From: Bos javanicus
Lineage: Eukaryota > Chordata > Mammalia > Artiodactyla > Bovidae
Assembly (NCBI RefSeq): GCF_032452875.1
Contig: NW_026893640.1
Span: 186,001-250,000 of the forward strand
Direction: 5' to 3'
Length of the DNA stretch: 64,000 nucleotides
Of this stretch, positions 55,847-64,000 are shown in pieces (position 1 is the first letter of the stretch; the number at the start of each line of letters is the position of its first letter). The position numbers and the translations under genes are program-made. The notes under the pieces are model-generated. The model ran no database searches. It was not told the DNA's origin and saw nothing but the letters and a program-made list of their open reading frames with translations.

Positions 55847-58272
55847 CAGGGCCTGCTGAGCTGCGTGATTACTGTCTGCTCATCTGCTTGACAATTGCCA
55901 ACTGAGCTGCACGATTCCTGCCTGTCATCTGCTTGACAATTGCCAGCTGTGCTGCGTAATTCCTGCCTGCTCAGCTGCTTGATTATTGCCAGCTGAGCAG
56001 CATGATTCCTCACAGCTGAGTTCCATGATTATTGCCTGCTGACTGTATGATTCGTGCCTACTCAGCTCTTTGTTTATTGCCTCCAGAGGCACATGATCAG
56101 TGTATGATAGCAAACATGATCAGCGCATGATCAGTCACATGATCAGCGCCATTAAGTCAAGTGATCACTACATGATAGTCATGTGATCAGTCCATGCTCA
56201 GTCACGGTATCATTGCATGAACAGCCACGTGATCTGTGCATGATAGCCACGTGATCAGTGCATGATAGCCACGTGATCAGTGAATGATCAGTCACGTGAT
56301 ACGTGTGTGATCAACCACGTGATCAGTGCATGATAGCCACGTAATCACTTCATGTGTAGTCACGTCATCTGTGCATGACCAGGCACGTGATCAGTGTATG
56401 ATCCGCCAGGTGAACAGTGCATGATAGCCACGTGATCAGTGCATGATAGCCACGTGATCAGTGCATGATCAGTCACGTGATACGTGTGTGATCAGCCACG
56501 TGATCAGTGCATGATGTACAGGTGATCAGTGCATGATAGCCACGTGATCAGTGCATGATCAGTCTCATGAAAAGTGCATGATCAGTCACGCGATCAGTGT
56601 ATGATCAGCCACGTGATTAGGGAATGATCAATTACGTGATCAGTGCATGATCAGTCACGTGACCAGTACATGTTGGCTACGTGATCATTGCAGGATCAGC
56701 CACGTGAGCACTGCATGATAGACACGTGATCAGTGCATGATCAGCTACGTGAGAAGTGTATGGTCAGCCACGTGATCAGTGCATGATCAAACACGTGAAG
56801 AGTGTATGATCAGCCACGTGATCAGTGCATGATACCTACGTGATCAGTTCATGATAGTCACGTGAACTGTGCCTGACAGGCACGTAATCAATGCATGATA
56901 TCCACGTGATCAGTGAATTATAGCCACGTGATCAGTTCATGATTAGTCACGTGATCTGTGCATGACCAGGCACGTGAAAAGTGTATGATTAGCCAGGTAA
57001 TCAGGGCATTATAGCCAAGTGATCAGTGCATGATCAGTCAAGTGATCAGTGCGTGAACAGTCACGTGATCAGTGCAAGATCAGTCACGTGATCAGTGCAT
57101 GATCATTTACGTGATCAGTGCATGATCAGTAACGTGATCAGTGCATGATCATTTACGTGATCAGTACATCATCAGCCTCGTGATCAGTTTATGATTAGTC
57201 ACGTGATCTGTACATGACCAGGCACGTGATCAGTGTATGACCAGCCAAGTGATCAGTGCATGATAGCCACGTGATCAGTGCATGATCAGTCACGTGACCA
57301 GTGCATGATCAGTAACGTGAACAGTGCATGATAAGTCACCTGATCAGTGCATGATCAATTACGTGATCAGTGCATGATCACTTCCGTGACTAGTACATGG
57401 TAGCTACGTGAGCATTGCATGATCAGCCACGTGAGCAGTGCATGATAGCCACGTGATCAGTGCATGATCAGTCACGTGATCAGGGCATGCTGAGCTGCGT
57501 GATTCCTGTCTGCTCATCTGCTTGACAATTGCCAGCTGAGCTGCACGATTCCTGTCTGTCATCTCCTTGACAATTGCCACCTGTGCTGCGTAATTCCTGC
57601 CTGCTCATCTACTTGACTATTGCCAGCTGAGCAGCATGATTTCTCTGAGTTGAGTTCCATGATTATTACCTGCTGACTGATTCCTGCCTACTCAGCTCTT
57701 TGTTCATTGCCTCCAGAGGCACATGATCAGTGTATGACACCAAACATGATCAGCACATGATCAGTCACATGATCAATGCCTGATAAGCCAGGTGATCAGT
57801 GCATGATCAATTACGTGATCAGTGCATGATCAGTCACGTGACCAGTACATGGTTTCGACGTGATCATTGCATGATCAGCCACATGAGCAGGGCATGATAG
57901 CCACGTGATCAGTGCATGACCAGTCAAGTGATCAGTACATGATCAGTCACTTGAACAGTGCATGATCATTTACGTGATCTGTGCATGATCAGTCACGTGG
58001 CCAGTATATGGTAGCTACGTGATCATTGCATGACCAGCCACATGAGCAGTGCAAGATAGTCACGTGAGAAGAGATGATCAGCCACGTGATCAGTGCATGA
58101 TCAGTCACGTGACAGGTGTGTGAACAGCCATGTGAACAGTGCATTTTCAGCCACGTGATCAGTGCATGATAGCCACGTGATCAGTGCATGATATCCTAGT
58201 GATCAGTTCATGGTCAATCACGTGATCAGTGTATGATCAGCCACGTGAACAGTGCATGCTCAGTCACGTGAT
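55847..58272. repeat. Satellite unit U24 (2,426 bp)
   Basis: Full-length; segment B starts at 57481. G at 57412 without the extra monomer, like U23. Confidence 0.95.
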
Positions 58273-60698
58273 CAGGGCCTGCTGAGCTGCGTGATTACTG
58301 TCTGCTCATCTGCTTGACAATTGCCAACTGAGCTGCACGATTCCTGCCTGTCATCTGCTTGACAATTGCCAGCTGTGCTGCGTAATTCCTGCCTGCTCAG
58401 CTGCTTGATTATTGCCAGCTGAGCAGCATGATTCCTCACAGCTGAGTTCCATGATTATTGCCTGCTGACTGTATGATTCGTGCCTACTCAGCTCTTTGTT
58501 TATTGCCTCCAGAGGCACATGATCAGTGTATGATAGCAAACATGATCAGCGCATGATCAGTCACATGATCAGCGCCATTAAGTCAAGTGATCACTACATG
58601 ATAGTCATGTGATCAGTCCATGCTCAGTCACGGTATCATTGCATGAACAGCCACGTGATCTGTGCATGATAGCCACGTGATCAGTGCATGATAGCCACGT
58701 GATCAGTGAATGATCAGTCACGTGATACGTGTGTGATCAACCACGTGATCAGTGCATGATAGCCACGTAATCACTTCATGTGTAGTCACGTCATCTGTGC
58801 ATGACCAGGCACGTGATCAGTGTATGATCCGCCAGGTGAACAGTGCATGATAGCCACGTGATCAGTGCATGATAGCCACGTGATCAGTGCATGATCAGTC
58901 ACGTGATACGTGTGTGATCAGCCACGTGATCAGTGCATGATGTACAGGTGATCAGTGCATGATAGCCACGTGATCAGTGCATGATCAGTCTCATGAAAAG
59001 TGCATGATCAGTCACGCGATCAGTGTATGATCAGCCACGTGATTAGGGAATGATCAATTACGTGATCAGTGCATGATCAGTCACGTGACCAGTACATGTT
59101 GGCTACGTGATCATTGCAGGATCAGCCACGTGAGCACTGCATGATAGACACGTGATCAGTGCATGATCAGCTACGTGAGAAGTGTATGGTCAGCCACGTG
59201 ATCAGTGCATGATCAAACACGTGAAGAGTGTATGATCAGCCACGTGATCAGTGCATGATACCTACGTGATCAGTTCATGATAGTCACGTGAACTGTGCCT
59301 GACAGGCACGTAATCAATGCATGATATCCACGTGATCAGTGAATTATAGCCACGTGATCAGTTCATGATTAGTCACGTGATCTGTGCATGACCAGGCACG
59401 TGAAAAGTGTATGATTAGCCAGGTAATCAGGGCATTATAGCCAAGTGATCAGTGCATGATCAGTCAAGTGATCAGTGCGTGAACAGTCACGTGATCAGTG
59501 CAAGATCAGTCACGTGATCAGTGCATGATCATTTACGTGATCAGTGCATGATCAGTAACGTGATCAGTGCATGATCATTTACGTGATCAGTACATCATCA
59601 GCCTCGTGATCAGTTTATGATTAGTCACGTGATCTGTACATGACCAGGCACGTGATCAGTGTATGACCAGCCAAGTGATCAGTGCATGATAGCCACGTGA
59701 TCAGTGCATGATCAGTCACGTGACCAGTGCATGATCAGTAACGTGAACAGTGCATGATAAGTCACCTGATCAGTGCATGATCAATTACGTGATCAGTGCA
59801 TGATCACTTCCGTGACTAGTACATGGTAGCTACGTGACCATTGCATGATCAGCCACGTGAGCAGTGCATGATAGCCACGTGATCAGTGCATGATCAGTCA
59901 CGTGATCAGGGCATGCTGAGCTGCGTGATTCCTGTCTGCTCATCTGCTTGACAATTGCCAGCTGAGCTGCACGATTCCTGTCTGTCATCTCCTTGACAAT
60001 TGCCACCTGTGCTGCGTAATTCCTGCCTGCTCATCTACTTGACTATTGCCAGCTGAGCAGCATGATTTCTCTGAGTTGAGTTCCATGATTATTACCTGCT
60101 GACTGATTCCTGCCTACTCAGCTCTTTGTTCATTGCCTCCAGAGGCACATGATCAGTGTATGACACCAAACATGATCAGCACATGATCAGTCACATGATC
60201 AATGCCTGATAAGCCAGGTGATCAGTGCATGATCAATTACGTGATCAGTGCATGATCAGTCACGTGACCAGTACATGGTTTCGACGTGATCATTGCATGA
60301 TCAGCCACATGAGCAGGGCATGATAGCCACGTGATCAGTGCATGACCAGTCAAGTGATCAGTACATGATCAGTCACTTGAACAGTGCATGATCATTTACG
60401 TGATCTGTGCATGATCAGTCACGTGGCCAGTATATGGTAGCTACGTGATCATTGCATGACCAGCCACATGAGCAGTGCAAGATAGTCACGTGAGAAGAGA
60501 TGATCAGCCACGTGATCAGTGCATGATCAGTCACGTGACAGGTGTGTGAACAGCCATGTGAACAGTGCATTTTCAGCCACGTGATCAGTGCATGATAGCC
60601 ACGTGATCAGTGCATGATATCCTAGTGATCAGTTCATGGTCAATCACGTGATCAGTGTATGATCAGCCACGTGAACAGTGCATGCTCAGTCACGTGAT
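58273..60698. repeat. Satellite unit U25 (2,426 bp)
   Basis: Full-length; segment B starts at 59907. Diagnostic site is C. If the ten-unit pattern had continued exactly, this unit would match U15 and carry the extra monomer; it does not. Confidence 0.95.
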
Positions 60699-63114
60699 CA
60701 GGGCCTGCTGAGCTGCGTGATTACTGTCTGCTCATCTGCTTGACAATTGCCAACTGAGCTGCACGATTCCTGCCTGTCATCTGCTTGACAATTGCCAGCT
60801 GTGCTGCGTAATTCCTGCCTGCTCAGCTGCTTGATTATTGCCAGCTGAGCAGCATGATTCCTCACAGCTGAGTTCCATGATTATTGCCTGCTGACTGTAT
60901 GATTCGTGCCTACTCAGCTCTTTGTTTATTGCTCCAGAGGCACATGATCAGTGTATGATAGCAAACATGATCAGCGCATGATCAGTCACATGATCAGCGC
61001 CATTAAGTCAAGTGATCACTACATGATAGTCATGTGATCAGTCATGCTCAGTCACGGTATCATTGCATGAACAGCCACGTGATCTGTGCATGATAGCCAC
61101 GTGATCAGTGCATGATAGCCACGTGATCAGTGAATGATCAGTCACGTGATACGTGTGTGATCAACCACGTGATCAGTGCATGATAGCCACGTAATCACTT
61201 CATGTGTAGTCACGTCATCTGTGCATGACCAGGCACGTGATCAGTGTATGATCCGCCAGGTGAACAGTGCATGATAGCCACGTGATCAGTGCATGATAGC
61301 CACGTGATCAGTGCATGATCAGTCACGTGTACGTGTGTGATCAGCCACGTGATCAGTGCATGATGTACAGGTGATCAGTGCATGATAGCCACGTGATCAG
61401 TGCATGATCAGTCTCATGAAAAGTGCATGATCAGTCACGCGATCAGTGTATGATCAGCCACGTGATTAGGGAATGATCAATTACGTGATCAGTGCATGAT
61501 CAGTCACGTGACCAGTACATGTTGGCTACGTGATCATTGCAGGATCAGCCACGTGAGCACTGCATGATAGACACGTGATCAGTGCATGATCAGCTCGTGA
61601 GAAGTGTATGGTCAGCCACGTGATCAGTGCATGATCAAACACGTGAAGAGTGTATGATCAGCCACGTGATCAGTGCATGATACCTACGTGATCAGTTCAT
61701 GATAGTCACGTGAACTGTGCCTGACAGGCACGTAATCAATGCATGATATCCACGTGATCAGTGAATTATAGCCACGTGATCAGTTCATGATTAGTCACGT
61801 GATCTGTGCATGACCAGGCACGTGAAAAGTGTATGATTAGCCAGGTAATCAGGGCATTATAGCCAAGTGATCAGTGCATGATCAGTCACGTGATCAGTGC
61901 GTGACAGTCACGTGATCAGTGCATGATCAGTTACGTGATCAGTGCATGATCATTCGTGATCAGTGCATGATCAGTAACGTGATCAGTGCATGATCATTTA
62001 CGTGATCAGTACATCATCAGCCTCGTGATCAGTTTATGATTAGTCACGTGATCTGTACATGACCAGGCACGTGATCAGTGTATGACCAGCCAAGTGATCA
62101 GTGCATGATAGCCACGTGATCAGTGCATGATCAGTCACGTGACCAGTGCATGATCAGTAACGTGACAGTGCATGATAAGTCACCTGATCAGTGCATGATC
62201 AATTCGTGATCAGTGCATGATCACTTCCGTGACTAGTACATGGTAGCTACGTGAGCATTGCATGATCAGCCACGTGAGCAGTGCATGATAGCCACGTGAT
62301 CAGTGCATGCTCAGTCACGTGATCAGGGCATGCTGAGCTGCGTGATTCCTGTCTGCTCATCTGCTTGACAATTGCCAGCTGAGCTGCACGATTCCTGTCT
62401 GTCATCTCCTTGACAATTGCCACCTGTGCTGCGTAATTCCTGCCTGCTCAGCTACTTGACTATTGCCAGCTGAGCAGCATGATTTCTCTGAGTTGAGTTC
62501 CATGATTATTACCTGCTGACTGATTCCTGCCTACTCAGCTCTTTGTTCATTGCCTCCAGAGGCACATGATCAGTGTATGACACCAAACATGATCAGCACA
62601 TGATCAGTCACATGATCAATGCCTGATAAGCCAGGTGATCAGTGCATGATCAATTACGTGATCAGTGCATGATCAGTCACGTGACCAGTACATGGTTTCG
62701 ACGGATCATTGCATGATCAGCCACATGAGCAGGGCATGATAGCCACGTGATCAGTGCATGACCAGTCAAGTGATCAGTACATGATCAGTCACTTGAACAG
62801 TGCATGATCATTTACGTGATCTGTGCATGATCAGTCACGTGGCCAGTATATGGTAGCTACGTGATCATTGCATGACCAGCCACGTGAGCAGTGCAAGATA
62901 GTCACGTGAGAAGAGATGATCAGCCACGTGATCAGTGCATGATCAGTCACGTGACAGGTGTGTGAACAGCCACGTGAACAGTGCATTTTCAGCCACGTGA
63001 TCAGTGCATGATAGCCACGTGATCAGTGCATGATATCCTAGTGATCAGTTCATGGTCAATCACGTGATCAGTGTATGATCAGCCACGTGAACAGTGCATG
63101 CTCAGTCACGTGAT
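60699..63114. repeat. Satellite unit U26 (2,416 bp)
   Basis: Small losses resume (from about 60931). There are also real substitutions at about 61886-61935: the CAAGTG box becomes CACGTG, GCAAGATC becomes GCATGATC, and GTCACG becomes GTTACG. Other changes are CTCAGCTACTT at about 62447 (others CTCATCTACTT), GCATGCTCAGTC at about 62305, G at 62255 and G at 62884. Segment B starts at 62324. No extra monomer. Confidence 0.94.
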
Positions 63115-64000
63115 CAGGCCTGCTGAGCTGCGTGATTACTGTCTGCTCATCTGCTTGACAATTGCCAACTGAGCTGCACGATTCCTGCCTGTCATCTGCT
63201 TGACAATTGCCAGCTGTGCTGCGTAATTCTGCCTGCTCAGCTGCTTGATTATGCCAGCTGAGCAGCATGATTCCTCACAGCTGAGTTCCATGATTATTGC
63301 CTGCTGACTGATTCGTGCCTACTCAGCTCTTTGTTTATTGCCTCCAGAGGCACATGATCAGTGTATGATAGCAAACATGATCAGCGCATGATCAGTCACA
63401 TGATCAGCGCCATTAAGTCAAGTGATCACTACATGATAGTCATGTGATCAGTCCATGCTCAGTCACGGTATCATTGCATGAACAGCCACGTGATCTGTGC
63501 ATGATAGCCACGTGATCAGTGCATGATAGCCACGTGATCAGTGAATGATCAGTCACGTGATACGTGTGTGATCAACCACGTGATCAGTGCATGATAGCCA
63601 CGTAATCACTTCATGTGTAGTCACGTCATCTGTGCATGACCAGGCACGTGATCAGTGTATGATCCAGGTGAACAGTGCATGATAGCCACGTGATCAGTGC
63701 ATGATAGCCACGTGATCAGTGCATGATCAGTCACGTGATACGTGTGTGATCAGCCACGTGATCAGTGCATGATGTACAGGTGATCAGTGCATGATAGCCA
63801 CGTGATCAGTGCATGATCAGTCTCATGAAAAGTGCATGATCAGTCACGCGATCAGTGTATGATCAGCCACGTGATTAGGGAATGATCAATTACGTGATCA
63901 GTGCATGATCAGTCACGTGACCAGTACATGTTGGCTCGTGATCATTGCAGGATCAGCCACGTGAGCACTGCATGATAGACACGTGATCAGTGCATGATCA
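60931..64000. other. Tract of deletion-rich satellite (right), milder
   Basis: Single-base losses resume at about 60931 (TTGCTCC for TTGCCTCC) and continue to the window end (61044, 61330, 61595, 61905, 61952, 62704, 63118 and others). The spectrum is like the left tract but sparser, and it is mixed with a few true substitutions in U26. Confidence 0.7.
63115..64000. repeat. Satellite unit U27, partial (5' part)
   Basis: Segment A followed by about 650 bp of the long GATC segment, cut by the window end. Small losses occur near 63118, 63228, 63251 and 63663. Near 63308 segment A lacks 4 bp (CTGACTGATTCG for CTGACTGTATGATTCG), a loss otherwise typical of segment B. Confidence 0.93.

Larger units (their letters stand above)
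1..64000. repeat. Satellite DNA array with 2,426 bp higher-order repeat, bovine 1.706-like
   Basis: Seen: from first to last base the sequence is built of 22-23 bp monomers and a recurring 2,426 bp unit. Segment A starts are at 573, 2908, 5288, 7648, 10011, 12336, 14726, 17118, 19551, 21976, 24402, 26828, 29186, 31612, 34038, 36486, 38912, 41338, 43786, 46212, 48638, 51063, 53421, 55847, 58273, 60699 and 63115. No stretch of unique sequence, gene, RNA gene or transposon was seen. Known from memory: the bovine 1.706 g/cm3 satellite has a ~2,350 bp repeat of four alternating segments made of 22-23 bp prototypes, two of them rich in PvuII sites. Inferred: this is that satellite or its orthologue in a related bovine, lying in pericentromeric heterochromatin. 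Being a satellite HOR array is near certain; the taxon is less sure (about 0.7). Confidence 0.95.

Noticed and set aside
51063..60698. Exact second copy of the 24,235 bp ten-unit block
   Set aside because: U22-U24 match U12-U14 in length, but U25 lacks the extra monomer expected from U15, and the diagnostic base differs in U22-U24. Only a partial or later-modified copy is supported.
1..64000. CRISPR array
   Set aside because: Short regular repeats are present but the stretches between them are themselves repeats and identical from unit to unit. There are no unique spacers, leader or cas genes.
1..64000. Iteron-type plasmid or phage replication origin (22 bp direct repeats)
   Set aside because: Iteron clusters span a few hundred bases next to a rep gene. 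Here thousands of monomers fill 64 kb with no gene.
1..64000. Retrotransposon or other mobile element inserted in the array, as known for some related bovine satellites
   Set aside because: Unit lengths never exceed 2,448 bp and no non-monomeric sequence, poly(A) tract or target-site duplication was seen.
1..64000. Telomeric repeat, ribosomal DNA spacer, tRNA or other RNA genes
   Set aside because: No TTAGGG-type runs, no rRNA-like sequence and no tRNA-like fold or box A/box B pair was recognised on either strand.

Overview
The whole 64 kb window is one uninterrupted block of tandemly repeated satellite DNA. I find no protein-coding gene, RNA gene, mobile-element insertion or unique sequence in it. 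The basic element is a 22-23 bp monomer made of two related halves (CACGTGATCAGT and GCATGATCAGT or GCATGATAGC). Monomers are organised into a higher-order repeat (HOR) of 2,426 bp. The window holds 26 complete HOR units (called U1-U26 here, each counted from the start of PvuII segment A) plus a partial unit at each end (U0, U27).

Every unit has four alternating segments: PvuII segment A (about 229 bp, five ~46 bp dimers), a long GATC-rich segment (about 1,405 bp), PvuII segment B (about 225 bp, a diverged copy of A) and a short GATC-rich segment (about 567 bp). This patchwork, the 22-23 bp monomer, the PvuII/Sau3AI alternation and the ~2.4 kb period match what I remember of the bovine 1.706 g/cm3 satellite (satellite III class; published repeat about 2,350 bp). 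The likely source is therefore pericentromeric heterochromatin of cattle or a close bovine relative. This identification is from memory and was not checked against a database.

Layout. (1) 1-17,350: U0 to early U8, units of 2,325-2,392 bp with very many 1-2 bp losses and almost no gains. U0 and U1 also carry real substitutions. (2) 17,350-60,930: near-identical units of 2,425-2,426 bp, broken by a few unit-scale variants. A 22 bp extra monomer occurs in U8, U12, U15, U18 and U22 (spacing 4, 3, 3, 4 units). A 90 bp four-monomer deletion occurs in U12 and U22, exactly 24,235 bp apart. U13-U15 and U16-U18 form two 7,300 bp trimers. (3) 60,930-64,000: U26 and U27, again with small losses plus a few substitutions.

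Nothing here works together as genes. The content of interest is the organisation and history of the array: a third repeat level above the 2.4 kb unit, marker combinations that imply exchange between units, a dense field of CACGTG/GTCACGTGAC palindromes, and an error-like deletion spectrum at both ends that bears on assembly quality. I did not find a new multi-gene system.
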